Source: Sphingomonas metalli | GTDB lineage: Bacteria; Pseudomonadota; Alphaproteobacteria; Sphingomonadales; Sphingomonadaceae | Direction: 5' to 3' | NCBI RefSeq assembly: GCF_014641735.1 | Contig: NZ_BMIH01000001.1 | Span: 1,056,001 to 1,120,000, forward strand | Length of the DNA: 64,000 bases | Part shown: positions 23,087 through 33,207 of the stretch, piece after piece | How positions within the stretch are numbered: the first letter of the stretch is position 1 | Layout: the number at the start of each line of letters is the position of its first letter | Notes under the pieces: model-generated | What the model was told of the DNA's origin: nothing | The model's input: only the letters and a program-made list of their open reading frames with translations | Database searches by the model: none | Made by a program: the position numbers and the translations under genes

Positions 23087-25966
23087 ATGCGGGTTCGCGT
23101 CTCGAAGATGCTTGTCTGTTCCACATCGGTGGTCGCGCTGTTCGCGACGGCGCAGGCTCAGGCACAGGCGGACGCCGGCACGCCGCCGGCCGAGCCGGCC
23201 GCAGCCACCGCACCGGCCGACGCGATGCCGGGAGCCGACGACAGCGACATCATCGTCACCGGCATCCGTGCCAGCCAGCGTGCGTCTCTGGAGGCGAAGC
23301 GTCAGTCGTCCGTCATCCTCGATGCGGTGACCGCGACCGACGTCGGCAAGTTCCCCGACGCGAATATCGCGGACTCGCTCCAGCGCATCACCGGCGTCGC
23401 GATCGAGCGGACCGGCGGCGAGGGCCAGTACATCACCGTGCGCGGCTTCGGCCCCCAATATAACAACGTGCTGGTCAACGGGCGGACGCTGGCGACCACC
23501 TCGATCGGGCGCGAGTTCGACTTCGCCACCCTGTCCTCGGCGCTGATCAGCCGCGCCGAGGTGTTCAAGAGCTACGACCCCAAATTGCAGGAAGGCGGCA
23601 TCGGCGCGACGGTCAACATCGTCACCGCCCGCCCGCTCGAAGGCGCAACGGGCTTCCACGTCACCGCTCAGGCGGGCAGCATCTACGACCTGCTGTCGAA
23701 GAAGGCGACCCCCAATCTCGGTTTCGTCGCCGCGTACCACAGCCCCGACGGGCGCTTCGGGGTGGAGGCCTCCCTCAACTATACCCGGCGCAAGTCCTTC
23801 GACGATCAGGCCAAGGTCGAGGGCTGGTTCGCGGTGGCGCCCGATTCCAAGACGGTGTCGCTGATCAACGGAACGCCGCAGTCGACCGGGCTTACCCCGG
23901 CCGCCTATTCCTTCCTCAACGACGGCGGCACCCGGACGCTCTACGTACCGCAAGCCTATGACAATTGGCGCGCGACCTTCGACCAGAAGCGGATCACGAC
24001 CAACCTGACCGCGCAGTACCGGCCGACCGACACGCTGACGGTCACGCTCGACGGGCTGTACAGCAAGTACGACACCTACACCCGCAACACCTATTACAAG
24101 TCGTTCTTCGTCCAGCCCTATTTCGCGGACATCGGCTTCGACGCGAACGGCACGGTCACGAACTTCACCCGGCCGGGCCGCGCCTTCTTCGCCGCCAATC
24201 CGCTGCTCGCCGCCGATCCGCGGTCGGTGCCGCAGCAGTCCGACAATATCGTCAACATCCAGGATCGCGACACCGATACCTATCAGTTCGGCGGCAACGT
24301 GAAATGGGAGGCGGGCGAGGCAGTGACGCTGGAGGCCGACCTGTCCAATTCCCGCGCCAAGCTCCGCGCCTATGTGCCCGGGCTCGTGATCGGCAATTAC
24401 CTCCAGAATCCGGTGACCTTCAGCCTGCCCGCCGGGCAGACGCTGCCCAGCCTGACCCGCAGCGAAACGGTCACCCCGTCGCAACTGACCAACCACTATA
24501 CCGGCATCAACGACTCCCGCTACACGGACGACCTGACCGAGGCCCGCGTCCAAGGCGAGTGGAAGGTCGATGCGGGCATCTTCAGCGCGGTGCAGTTCGG
24601 CGGCTTCTTCTCGCGCCGGGAAAAGCAGGACACCGAGTACTTCACCCCCGGATCCAACTATTGCGCCTATTGCGGCTATTCGACGCCGGTCGATACCACG
24701 CCGATCAAGCCCTATAAACTTACCAACTTCCTGCCCAATTCCTCGGGCAGCAAGGGCATCATCGCCGACTTCTACCAGTTCAGCGTCGCCGACATCATCG
24801 CCTATCAATCGCGCCCGGCGACGCTCAACGCGCGGACCGCGGGCGAGCAGGCCGCCCTGCCCACCGCGACCTTCCTGGCGCGGGGCGGGTTCACGCCGGT
24901 GCTGCAACCGCAACAGGGCTTCGACGTCACCGAAAAGGTCTTTGCCGGCTTCCTCAACACCAGCTGGAAGGGCAGCATCTGGTCGGCCAACATCGGCGCG
25001 CGCCTCGCCTATACGCGGACCAGCTCCACGGGCGTGATCCAGCCGGTCACCGGCATCGCGCCCAATCCCGGCGATTCCTCGCTGCTGCTGTTCAGCTATG
25101 GTCCGGAAACCCCGGTGACGATCAGGAACAGCTATTTCAACATCCTGCCTGCCGCGAACCTGAAGATCGAGGCGGCCCGGGATGTCGTGCTGCGCCTCGC
25201 CGCCTCCAAGACGCTGACCCGGCCGACCCTGTCGGATCTCGGCCCCAACAACAGCTATGCCGGCCGCGTGACCCAGCCGCTGTCGAGCGGCGGCAATCCG
25301 CTGCTCGATCCGTTCACCGCGTGGAACTTCGACGCATCGGCGGAATGGTATGTGGCGCGCGATGCGGCACTCACCGCCGCCGCCTTCCACAAGAAGTTCT
25401 CGGGCTTCCTCAGCAACCAGACCGTGATCGTCCCGCGTCAGGGAACGGACCTGTCGGGACAGGCCTATACCTACAACTTCCTCGATTCACGGCCGCGCAA
25501 CGGCAATAGCGGCTCGGTCACCGGCTTCGAGCTGGGCGCCAACTATGCGATCGGTGCGGGCATCCTGTCCGGCCTCGGAGCGGGCGCCAACTATACCCGC
25601 GTCACCAGCACGCAGAAGGTCGTGACCCCCGGCGACTGCGCCGATATCGAGGGGCTGTCGAAGAACAGCTACAATCTCAGCGGCTTCTACGAGCGGCATG
25701 GGATCCAGGCGCGGGTCGCCTATAACTGGCGCTCCGCCTATCTGCGCGTCTGCCGCGGCGCCCAGGGCAAGCCGGAGAATACCGACGCCTATGGGCAGGT
25801 CGACTTCAACCTCGCCTATGACGTCGACCGCAACTTCCAGATCTATCTGGAGGGCGTGAACATCACCAACAGCTACAACTATCAATATTCGGTCTATCCC
25901 AACCGGATCCTGCTGAACCAGAGCACCGGCCGCCGCCTGCTGGCGGGCGTCCGCGCCAAGTTCTGA
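23087..25966 (+). CDS. TonB-dependent receptor (sphingomonad carbohydrate type)
   Basis: A 959-residue outer-membrane receptor behind a GGGGAGG site. After the signal sequence comes TonB-box DSDIIVTG, then the plug opening IRASQRASLEAKRQSSVILD and AVTATDVGKFPDANIADSLQ, the signature of the large TonB-Xanth-Caul receptor group linked to plant-glycan uptake. The barrel ends ...STGRRLLAGVRAKF with a terminal Phe. It is convergent with the GH3 gene and shares a bidirectional terminator with it. Control is probably through the palindrome just upstream. The ligand is unknown. An oligosaccharide is likely from context. Confidence 0.9.
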   Translation: MRVRVSKMLVCSTSVVALFATAQAQAQADAGTPPAEPAAATAPADAMPGADDSDIIVTGIRASQRASLEAKRQSSVILDAVTATDVGKFPDANIADSLQRITGVAIERTGGEGQYITVRGFGPQYNNVLVNGRTLATTSIGREFDFATLSSALISRAEVFKSYDPKLQEGGIGATVNIVTARPLEGATGFHVTAQAGSIYDLLSKKATPNLGFVAAYHSPDGRFGVEASLNYTRRKSFDDQAKVEGWFAVAPDSKTVSLINGTPQSTGLTPAAYSFLNDGGTRTLYVPQAYDNWRATFDQKRITTNLTAQYRPTDTLTVTLDGLYSKYDTYTRNTYYKSFFVQPYFADIGFDANGTVTNFTRPGRAFFAANPLLAADPRSVPQQSDNIVNIQDRDTDTYQFGGNVKWEAGEAVTLEADLSNSRAKLRAYVPGLVIGNYLQNPVTFSLPAGQTLPSLTRSETVTPSQLTNHYTGINDSRYTDDLTEARVQGEWKVDAGIFSAVQFGGFFSRREKQDTEYFTPGSNYCAYCGYSTPVDTTPIKPYKLTNFLPNSSGSKGIIADFYQFSVADIIAYQSRPATLNARTAGEQAALPTATFLARGGFTPVLQPQQGFDVTEKVFAGFLNTSWKGSIWSANIGARLAYTRTSSTGVIQPVTGIAPNPGDSSLLLFSYGPETPVTIRNSYFNILPAANLKIEAARDVVLRLAASKTLTRPTLSDLGPNNSYAGRVTQPLSSGGNPLLDPFTAWNFDASAEWYVARDAALTAAAFHKKFSGFLSNQTVIVPRQGTDLSGQAYTYNFLDSRPRNGNSGSVTGFELGANYAIGAGILSGLGAGANYTRVTSTQKVVTPGDCADIEGLSKNSYNLSGFYERHGIQARVAYNWRSAYLRVCRGAQGKPENTDAYGQVDFNLAYDVDRNFQIYLEGVNITNSYNYQYSVYPNRILLNQSTGRRLLAGVRAKF

Positions 25967-25986
25967 CGATCGGTCAGACCAAGCGG

Positions 25987-26015
25987 AAGGCCGGGCGAGG
26001 ATCCCGCCCGGCCTT
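25987..26015. terminator. Bidirectional terminator between the TonB receptor and GH3 genes
   Basis: A perfect 11-bp stem AAGGCCGGGCG / CGCCCGGCCTT with a 7-base loop, midway between two convergent genes (stops at 25966 and 26041). Confidence 0.75.
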
Positions 26016-26040
26016 CATCGCGCCGCCGCCGACGCGCCCG

Positions 26041-28383
26041 CTACTTCCAGCCCTTCACCGTGCGCGGCGCACCGCCCACGGTGAAGCTGGTGTGGCCGGT
26101 CGCGTCGGAGCTGTCGCCGACCCACAGGTCGAAGGTGCCGGGATCGACCACCCAGTCCTTCACCGCCGCGTTCCAGTAGCGGACGCTCGCCTCGTCGAGG
26201 GTGAAGGTCAGGGTGCGGCGCTCGCCCGGACGCAGCGTCACCCGCTGGAAGCCCTTCAGCTCGCGCACCGGGCGCGAGGCGCGGCCCGCCCGCTGGTGGA
26301 TATAGAGCTGCACCACTTCGTCGCCGGCGCGGCGGCCGCTATTGGTCACGGTGGTCGAGACGGTCACCGTGCCGCCCGGCGCCAGCTCTGTCCGGTCGAG
26401 CGTCGGCGCCCCGATCGTGAAGCGCGTATAGCTCAGCCCGTAGCCGAACGGGAATTGCGGCGTCGACGGGATGTCCCAATAGCGCTTGCCCTGATCCTTG
26501 GGCATGTGGGTGGTATTGTGCGCGTAGAAGATCGGCACCTGCCCGACCGTGCGCGGCCAGGTGACGGGCAGCTTGCCGCCGGGATTGACGTCGCCGAACA
26601 GCGTCCGGGCGATCGCCGTGCCGCCGCGCGTACCGCCATACCAGGTGTGCAGGATGGCCGGCGCGCGGTCGAGGATCGGGCCGAGCTCGAGCGGCCGCCC
26701 GCTCATCGTCACCACGACCACCGGCTTGCCGAGCGCCGCCACCGCGTCAAACAGCTTCCGCTGGTCGCCCGGCAGCGTCAGGTCGGAGCGCGACGCGTTC
26801 TCGCCGCTCATGTCCTCGGCCTCGCCCAGCGTCAGGATGACGATGTCGGCTGACCGGGCGAGCGCGACCGCCCGGTCATATTCCTGCGCCGCCCGCGTCG
26901 CGTCCCAGCGCGGCTCCGGCTTGGCGGCGCCGGGAATGGTGATCGTCTCGAACATCGACGGCACCGCCCGCTTCAGCTGAACGCCCGGCGCGGTCTCCAC
27001 CGTCGCGGCCTTGCCCAGCCGGTTGCGGACGCCCTCGAACAGCGTCACCGTCTCGGGCAGGTCATATTGGAAGGCCCAGGGCCCCAGCATGTCGCGCTTC
27101 GAATTGGCGGTCGCGCCGATCACCGCCACCCGCTTGTGCGCGCCCGCACGCAGCGGCAGCATGTCGCCGTCGTTCTTCAGCAGGACGAAGGAGCGTTCGG
27201 CCGCACGCTCGGCAGCCTCGCGATGCGCCGGATCGGCGAGGATCGCCTTCGCCTTCGCCTCATCGACGAAGGGCTGCTCGAACAGGCCCATGCGGAACTT
27301 GGCCAGCAGGATGCGCCTGACCGCGCGGTCGAGCGTCGCCTCGGGCAGTCGCCCCGCCCGCACCGAGGCGGCGAGCGTCTCGGCCGAGGCGGCGGGCCCG
27401 AACGCCATCTCCATGTCGTTGCCCGCCGCGACGCTGCGCACGGCGGCATCCGCCTCGTCGGACGCGAAATTCTGGACGACCTGGTTCTTCGTGCCGTTGG
27501 CGTCGGAGACGACGAAGCCCTGGAAGCCCATCTGGCCGCGCAACACGTCGGTCAGCAGCCAGGCATTGCCGACGGCGGGAATGTCGTTGAGATCCATATA
27601 GGCGCTCATGACATTGCCCGCCCCCGCCGCCACCGCCGCGGCGAAGGGCGGCAGGATGACGTTGTAGAGCTGCGCGTCGGACAGCTGCACGCCGTCATAG
27701 TCGCGCCCGCCCTCGGCCGCGCCATAGCCGGCGAAATGCTTGGGTCCGGCGATGATCCGCCCGGGCGTGCCGAGCGCCGGCCCCTGGAAGCCGCGCACCT
27801 GCGCCCGTGCCAGCGCGGCGGCGAGGAACGGATCCTCGCCCGGCCCCTCGACGATGCGGCCCCAGCGCGGGTCGCGCGCGATGTCGAGCATCGGCGAGAA
27901 GGCCCAGTGTATCCCCACCGCCCGCGCCTCGGCCGCGGCGACCGCCTGGACGCGCTCCACCCCGTCCGGATCCCAGGACGCGGCATTGCCGATCGGCACC
28001 GGGAAGATGGTGCGGAACCCGTGGATCACGTCATAGCCGAAGAGCAGCGGGATCTTCAGCCGGCTCTCCTCCACCGCCACCTTCTGCAGCCGGTTGATGA
28101 TCGCCGGGTCGGTAACGAACAGCAGCGAGCCGACCTTCTGGTCGCGCACCACAGGGGCGAAGTTCTCGAAGGCGCCGAACATGAACTGCTGGGAGACCTG
28201 CCCCGCCTTCTCCTCCAGCGTCATCGCCTTGAGCAGGGCGTCGGCGCGCTGCTCGGCACCGAGCTTCGGATCGAGCCATGCCTGCCCCGCGGCCGCAGGC
28301 GCCTGCGCCCGCAGCGCGACGGCGCCGAGCGAAAGGGTCGCGGCACCGGCGAGCGCCCATAGCGCCAGGCGTGATCTGCGCAT
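26041..28383 (-). CDS. Glycoside hydrolase family 3 (beta-glucosidase/xylosidase-like)
   Basis: A 780-residue exported enzyme. The ATG at 28383 was chosen because AGGGG lies about 9 bases upstream and a signal peptide follows (MRRSRLALWALAGAATLSLG); an ATG three codons earlier is possible. GH3 N-domain: LLFGYDVIHGFRTIFPVPIG, ARDPRWGRIVEGPGEDP and GPKHFAGYGA, with nucleophile D294 in GFQGFVVSD. The C-domain carries GEAEDMSGENASRSDLTLPG, which should supply the acid/base, and a fibronectin-III-like end (VTVSTTVTNSGRRAGDEVVQ). BglX-like, periplasmic. It lies 47 bp after the TonB receptor gene, so the two form an operon that would import and trim a glycoside in the periplasm. Confidence 0.9.
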   Translation of the reverse strand: MRRSRLALWALAGAATLSLGAVALRAQAPAAAGQAWLDPKLGAEQRADALLKAMTLEEKAGQVSQQFMFGAFENFAPVVRDQKVGSLLFVTDPAIINRLQKVAVEESRLKIPLLFGYDVIHGFRTIFPVPIGNAASWDPDGVERVQAVAAAEARAVGIHWAFSPMLDIARDPRWGRIVEGPGEDPFLAAALARAQVRGFQGPALGTPGRIIAGPKHFAGYGAAEGGRDYDGVQLSDAQLYNVILPPFAAAVAAGAGNVMSAYMDLNDIPAVGNAWLLTDVLRGQMGFQGFVVSDANGTKNQVVQNFASDEADAAVRSVAAGNDMEMAFGPAASAETLAASVRAGRLPEATLDRAVRRILLAKFRMGLFEQPFVDEAKAKAILADPAHREAAERAAERSFVLLKNDGDMLPLRAGAHKRVAVIGATANSKRDMLGPWAFQYDLPETVTLFEGVRNRLGKAATVETAPGVQLKRAVPSMFETITIPGAAKPEPRWDATRAAQEYDRAVALARSADIVILTLGEAEDMSGENASRSDLTLPGDQRKLFDAVAALGKPVVVVTMSGRPLELGPILDRAPAILHTWYGGTRGGTAIARTLFGDVNPGGKLPVTWPRTVGQVPIFYAHNTTHMPKDQGKRYWDIPSTPQFPFGYGLSYTRFTIGAPTLDRTELAPGGTVTVSTTVTNSGRRAGDEVVQLYIHQRAGRASRPVRELKGFQRVTLRPGERRTLTFTLDEASVRYWNAAVKDWVVDPGTFDLWVGDSSDATGHTSFTVGGAPRTVKGWK

Positions 28384-28430
28384 TCCGGTCATCCCCTCCC
28401 CCCCGTTCGTCCCGCCGTCGCTCGCCACGC

Positions 28431-30788
28431 TCAGAACCCGAAGCGCGCGCGGATGCCGGCATAGCGGCGCGCCGAGCGCGTGAAGGTCTGCGCCAGCAGC
28501 GTCGCGCTGCCGCCCGAGGCGATGCTCAGGTTGCTGGCATAATGTTTGTCAAAGATGTTGTTGACGAACAAGGCGATACGCACGCCGCCGCGATCATGCT
28601 GGTCGATTCCGACGCTGGCGTTGACGATCGCATAGCTGTCCTCGACCGTCAGGGGGTTGCCGAGCAGGTCGAAATTGACCCGGCTCTGATAGTTCATGTC
28701 GGCCTGGACGAAGCCGTCGAACGGCGCGGTCGGCAACAGGATGTCGTAGGTGCCGCCCAGGTTGAACTTCCAACGCGGCGCGTTGCTCAGCCGCTTGCCC
28801 GACAGGTCCTGGAAACCGGTGGCCGAGCCCGTCACCGGCAGACATCCCTGCGCCGCTGTCTGCCCGGTATAGCATTGCGCGTTCTGGAACTCGCGCACCT
28901 TCGCATCGGTGAAGCTCAGTCCGCCGTCGATGCGGAAGGCTTCGACGGGACGCGCCTGCAATTCGACCTCGACGCCGCGGGTCCGCACCTTGCCGACATT
29001 GTTGAGCGTCAGCTGGATCGTATTGTCGGGCAGCAGCACGCCCGATTGCGCCTGGAAGTCGTTATAGTCTGTCCAGAAGGCGGCCACGTTGAGCTGGACG
29101 CGATTGTCGAGGAAGCGGCTCTTCAATCCCAGCTCATAGGCGTCCGACGTTTCCGGACGCACCGGCCGGGCCGCGCGCAGCGGGGTGAAGCCGGTCGAGA
29201 TGTCGAAGCCCTGCCCCTTATAGCCGGTCGAATAGGAGACATAGGCCATCACGCGCTCGCCCAGGTCCTGCCGCAGCGCGAGCTTGCCGGTGACGACGCT
29301 GTCTGCGCCCGTTCCCGAACATTGCGTCAGGCAGGTGGCGTTGTTCGCCGGGCGCACCGCCGGAATGGCACGGTTGAGGAAATTGACCGAGATATCCTCG
29401 TGATTGGCGCGGATGCCGGCGTCGAAATGCGTCGCGCGGCCGATATCGAACGTGCCCTGCGCGAACGCGGCATAGGTCTTGGTGCCGTTGTCCGACGTCC
29501 AGGCGGCGACCACCGGGCCGGACGGTCCCCGGTCGAAAAAGCGATCGGTCTTGCCGTCCGAATAATAGAGGCCGAACACGTAGCTGAGCGGCCCGCGCCC
29601 CTTCGAGGCGACGCGCAGCTCCTGCGCGAACTGGCGCGCGTGGAAGCCGCTCTGCGCGGTGATGCCGTTCGGCAGCCCCAGCACCGGCCCGACGATATAG
29701 TCGAAATCCTCGATGAAACGGAAACGCCAGTCCTGATAGCTGGTGATCGCGATCAGGTTGGCGATGCCCAGATCCACCGTCACCCGCGCACTGCCGTTGG
29801 TCTGGCGACTCTTGTTGAACAGCGGCCCGTTGAAGGCGGTGTTGAAATTGTCGCGTCCCGGCGTGATGCCGGGCAGCGTCTGCGCCAGCGACGCGCCGAA
29901 GACCGCCGCATTGGCCGGCGCGTTGCGGAAGGTGCGGGCGGTGCCGCGCGACTCGGATACCGAATGGCCGCCGATCAGATCGATCGTCAGGCCCGGCGTC
30001 GGATCGAGCGTCAATCGACCGCGCACGCCGTAGCTGCGATCGTTGTTGAGCTTGCGACCATCGTAGAGATTGCGGATGAAGCCCTCGCGGTCGCCATAGA
30101 AGCCGTTGATGCGAAAGCCGATGCCGTCGGTCAGCGGACCGGAGAGGACCGCGTCGACGCGATATTCCTCGTCGGTCGTCGCCAGTCCGGTCACGGCGCC
30201 GGTCAGCGTCGGGGCCGGCCCCTGCGAGACGATGTTGAGCGCGCCGGCCGAGGCGTTCTTGCCGAACAGCGTACCCTGGGGACCGCGCAGCACCTCGATC
30301 CGCGCGATGTCGCTCAGCCCCGAAAAGGCCTGGGCCTGCTGGAGCAGTGCGACGTCGTCGACGATCACCGCCACCGAGGGTTCGATCGCCGTCGAGAAGG
30401 CCACGGTGCCGATGCCGCGCAGGTTGATCGAGTTGTTGGTCGGTACCGCGCCTTGCGTCACCGTCAGGCTGGGCGCCAGCCGCGGCAGGTCGGTGACGGT
30501 GGTGACGTTGCGGTTGACCAGCGTGTCGGCGGTGATCGCGGTCACCGCGACCGGCACGTCCTGCAGGTTCTGCTCGCGCTTCTGCGCGGTGACGACGATA
30601 TCCTCCAGCGCGCCGCTGTCGCCGGTCGAGCTGTTCGAGCCCTGCTGGTCGCCCGGTTGCGCGAGCGGGTTGGCCGCGCCGCTGCCCGGCGGAGTCTGCG
30701 AGGCCGAAACGCCCCCTTCCTGGGCCAGGGCGGGATGGGCAATCGCGAGCATCGCGACGCCCGTGAGCAGAGTGAGATGATGACGCAT
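28431..30788 (-). CDS. TonB-dependent receptor of the hexuronate locus
   Basis: A 785-residue receptor. It has signal peptide MRHHLTLLTGVAMLAIAHPALA, then TonB-box EDIVVTAQKREQNLQDVPVA, the opening typical of FecA/catecholate-like receptors widespread in sphingomonads. Plug motifs are SINLRGIGT and RIEVLRGPQGTLFGKNASAG, and the barrel ends RSARRYAGIRARFGF. It is transcribed leftward with the GH3 gene. A GntR-type operator lies 42 bp upstream in the region shared with the divergent MFS gene, so it should be induced with the uronate genes. It probably imports a glucuronic-acid-containing oligosaccharide. Confidence 0.9.
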   Translation of the reverse strand: MRHHLTLLTGVAMLAIAHPALAQEGGVSASQTPPGSGAANPLAQPGDQQGSNSSTGDSGALEDIVVTAQKREQNLQDVPVAVTAITADTLVNRNVTTVTDLPRLAPSLTVTQGAVPTNNSINLRGIGTVAFSTAIEPSVAVIVDDVALLQQAQAFSGLSDIARIEVLRGPQGTLFGKNASAGALNIVSQGPAPTLTGAVTGLATTDEEYRVDAVLSGPLTDGIGFRINGFYGDREGFIRNLYDGRKLNNDRSYGVRGRLTLDPTPGLTIDLIGGHSVSESRGTARTFRNAPANAAVFGASLAQTLPGITPGRDNFNTAFNGPLFNKSRQTNGSARVTVDLGIANLIAITSYQDWRFRFIEDFDYIVGPVLGLPNGITAQSGFHARQFAQELRVASKGRGPLSYVFGLYYSDGKTDRFFDRGPSGPVVAAWTSDNGTKTYAAFAQGTFDIGRATHFDAGIRANHEDISVNFLNRAIPAVRPANNATCLTQCSGTGADSVVTGKLALRQDLGERVMAYVSYSTGYKGQGFDISTGFTPLRAARPVRPETSDAYELGLKSRFLDNRVQLNVAAFWTDYNDFQAQSGVLLPDNTIQLTLNNVGKVRTRGVEVELQARPVEAFRIDGGLSFTDAKVREFQNAQCYTGQTAAQGCLPVTGSATGFQDLSGKRLSNAPRWKFNLGGTYDILLPTAPFDGFVQADMNYQSRVNFDLLGNPLTVEDSYAIVNASVGIDQHDRGGVRIALFVNNIFDKHYASNLSIASGGSATLLAQTFTRSARRYAGIRARFGF

Positions 30789-30829
30789 GGGATGAACCTC
30801 CCCCTCGTGTGAAGCCGCAATTCTTTGCG

Positions 30830-30846
30830 ATCTGGTAAGGCCAGTT
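30830..30846. promoter_or_regulatory. GntR (FadR-type) operator, receptor/MFS intergenic
   Basis: ATCTGGTAAGGCCAGTT, a TGGT-N3-CCA type palindrome. It is identical to the site at 34011-34027 except for one base. It lies 42 bp from the receptor start and 111 bp from the MFS start. Confidence 0.75.
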
Positions 30847-30956
30847 ATCGCAGTTGGTCCGACGCGTCAATTCCCGTACATTGGGAAATTGACAGCCTAT
30901 GGATTGACAGAAGCGGCCTGGCTCAGGCTAGTGGCCTGACCAAAAAGGAGAGGGCC

Positions 30957-32216
30957 ATGCGGATCGGCACGCGTTGGTGGATGATCGGTCTGGTGACCAT
31001 CGGCACCGTCCTGAACTATCTCGCCCGCTCGTCGCTGTCGGTTGCGGCGCCGACGCTCAAGGGCGAGTTCGCGATGACGACGCAGCAGTACAGCTGGGTC
31101 GTCGCCGCCTTCCAGGCGGCCTATACGGTGATGCAGCCGGTCGCCGGCTATCTGCTCGACATGCTCGGGCTGCGGCTCGGCTTCGCTGTGTTCGCGGTCG
31201 GCTGGTCGGTCGCGAATTGCTGCCACGCCTTCGCCGCCGGCTGGCCCTCGCTTGCCTTTTTCCGCGGGATGCTCGGCCTGACCGAGGCGGCAGCGATCCC
31301 TGCCGGGCTGAAGACGGTGGCCGAATGGTTCCCCCCGCGCGAGCGGACCGTGGCGACCGGCTGGTTCAATATCGGCTCGTCGCTCGGCGCGATGATCGCG
31401 CCCCCGATCGTCGTCACCTGCATCGCCATCTGGGGCTGGCAATCGGCCTTCGTCGTGACGGGCGGGGTCGGCATCGTCTGGGCGGCGGTCTGGTACATCG
31501 CCTATCGCCCGCCGGCCCTCAATCCCCGGCTGACCGATGCCGAGCGGGCCCATATCCTCGACGCGCCCGAAGAGGCGGCGCCGGTGGAGGGGGCGCCGCT
31601 CACCTGGCGGGCGGTGCTGCGCACCCGCGATTTCTGGAGCATCGCCATCCCCCGCTTCCTCGCCGATCCGGCATGGCAGACCTTCAGCTTCTTCATCCCG
31701 CTCTACCTGGTCGAGGCCAAGGGGCTGGACCTCAAGAGCGTCGCCGCCTTCGCCTGGCTGCCCTTCCTCGCGGCCGATGCCGGGTCGCTGCTCGGCGGCT
31801 ATTACGCGCCCTGGGTGATGCGGCGCTTCGACGTGTCGCTGGTGACCTCGCGCAAGATCGTGGTCACCACCGGCGCGCTGCTGATGATCGGGCCGGCATG
31901 CATCGGCCTCACCGTCTCGCCCGCCGCGGCGATCGCGCTGTTCTGCATCGGCGGCTTCGCGCATCAGATGCTGTCGGGCGCATTGATGACGCTCGCGGCC
32001 GATCTGTTCGACCGGCGGGTCGTGGCCACCGCCGGCGGCATGGCGGGCTCCGCCGCGTGGATCGGCGGGATGAGCTTCTCGCTGACGATCGGCGCGCTGG
32101 CCGACACGATCGGCTACAACCCGCTCTTCGCCTGCCTCGCGGTGTTCGACCTGATCGGTGCGGCGGTGCTGTGGACGCTGCTTCGGCGGCCAGCCCCGCG
32201 CGCTCAGCCGGTATAG
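30957..32216 (+). CDS. MFS transporter, ExuT-like hexuronate permease
   Basis: A 419-residue inner-membrane carrier. The ATG at 30957 is preceded by AAGGAGAGGG. It starts MRIGTRWWMIGLVTIGTVLN-YLARSSLSVAAPTL, with the LNYLAR / LSVAAP signature of the anion:cation symporter family that holds ExuT and related sugar-acid carriers, and has twelve hydrophobic segments. Its 3' end overlaps the KDG kinase gene tail-to-tail by 13 bp. It is divergent from the TonB receptor and shares its GntR operator. It should bring glucuronate or galacturonate into the cytosol for UxaC. Confidence 0.82.
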   Translation: MRIGTRWWMIGLVTIGTVLNYLARSSLSVAAPTLKGEFAMTTQQYSWVVAAFQAAYTVMQPVAGYLLDMLGLRLGFAVFAVGWSVANCCHAFAAGWPSLAFFRGMLGLTEAAAIPAGLKTVAEWFPPRERTVATGWFNIGSSLGAMIAPPIVVTCIAIWGWQSAFVVTGGVGIVWAAVWYIAYRPPALNPRLTDAERAHILDAPEEAAPVEGAPLTWRAVLRTRDFWSIAIPRFLADPAWQTFSFFIPLYLVEAKGLDLKSVAAFAWLPFLAADAGSLLGGYYAPWVMRRFDVSLVTSRKIVVTTGALLMIGPACIGLTVSPAAAIALFCIGGFAHQMLSGALMTLAADLFDRRVVATAGGMAGSAAWIGGMSFSLTIGALADTIGYNPLFACLAVFDLIGAAVLWTLLRRPAPRAQPV

Positions 32217-33124
32217 GGATCCGGCGCCGCGCGCGCCGGCACCGCGCCCGGCCGCATCACCACCCAGCCGGCCAGCCGATGCCCCGCCGCCGCCGCCTCT
32301 ACGGGCGGATGGCCGGCGGCGCGGGCATGGAGATAGCCGGCATTGAAGGCATCGCCCGCACCGCTCGTATCGCGCGGGCGCAGCCGCTCCGGCGGCGGCA
32401 GGATCTGCCCATCCGGCAACAGGCAGCCATCGGCGCCGAGCTTGACGATCACCTCACCCCCGCCGAGTGCCTGCCATCGCCGGGCGGTATCGGCGGCGCT
32501 GCCCGACTCGCCCATCGCCTGCTCGTCCTCCAGCGTCGGCAGGCCGATCGTGCAACAGGCGACCGCGCGGTCGCGCCACGCGCGCGCCTCCGCGGCATCG
32601 GCCCACAGGCGCGGCCGGTAATTGCCGTCGAACGCGACCATCTTGCCCTGCGCGCGCAGCGAGGCCGCCAGCCCGAGCAACGCCTCTCGCCCCGCCTCGG
32701 GCAGGATCGCGAGCGAGATCAGCGAGAATATCAGCATGTCCGCCTCGCCCGCCGCGCCCAGCGCCGCCGCACTGCCGGGCAAAGCGAAGACCTGTCGCGC
32801 CGCACTCTCGCCGCGCCAATAGCTGAAGCTGCGATCGCCCTCGGCATCGGTGCTGATCGCATAGAGCCCCGGCATCGCGCCGGGCGCGGTGAGGATCAGC
32901 GCGGGATCGATCCCCTCGGCGCCCCATCGCTCGCGCAACTCGTCGCTGAACGGGTCGTCGCCCAGCGCCGTCAGATAGCGGACCCGCTCGCCGAACCGCG
33001 CCAGATGGATGGCGGTGTTGAGCGTGTCGCCGCCATAGCCCAGCCGCCAGTCGCCGCTGACTTCCGCGCCGGGCGCTCGGCAGATTTCCAGCATCCCCTC
33101 GCCGACAACCACGATCTGCGCCAT
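32204..33124 (-). CDS. kdgK: 2-dehydro-3-deoxygluconate kinase (PfkB family)
   Basis: A 306-residue ribokinase-fold enzyme. N-terminal VVVGEGMLEICRAPG and LGYGGDTLNTAIHLARFG, then DGNYRPRLW, and the PfkB signature RPRDTSGAGDAFNAGYLHA with the catalytic Asp in GAGD. GGDTLNTA is characteristic of KDG kinases. It phosphorylates KDG from the UxuA step to KDPG, which then enters the Entner-Doudoroff pathway. The KDPG aldolase is not in the window. It is transcribed divergently from the GntR regulator, with a diverged GntR site between the two starts. Confidence 0.88.
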   Translation of the reverse strand: MAQIVVVGEGMLEICRAPGAEVSGDWRLGYGGDTLNTAIHLARFGERVRYLTALGDDPFSDELRERWGAEGIDPALILTAPGAMPGLYAISTDAEGDRSFSYWRGESAARQVFALPGSAAALGAAGEADMLIFSLISLAILPEAGREALLGLAASLRAQGKMVAFDGNYRPRLWADAAEARAWRDRAVACCTIGLPTLEDEQAMGESGSAADTARRWQALGGGEVIVKLGADGCLLPDGQILPPPERLRPRDTSGAGDAFNAGYLHARAAGHPPVEAAAAGHRLAGWVVMRPGAVPARAAPDPYTG

Positions 33125-33169
33125 TTTCCACTCCCGTCGCCGGCGATATAGCTTCGGGGCGCTGATGTG

Positions 33170-33184
33170 ATATTGGTCAGTCCG
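33170..33184. promoter_or_regulatory. Diverged GntR operator between kdgK and its regulator
   Basis: ATATTGGTCAGTCCG. On the minus strand it reads CGGACTGACCAATAT, matching the consensus GG-x-CT-x-ACCA but with one half changed. A weaker site here would fit autoregulation. Confidence 0.5.
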
Positions 33185-33207
33185 CTGTCAACGAACGAGT
33201 AACGTCT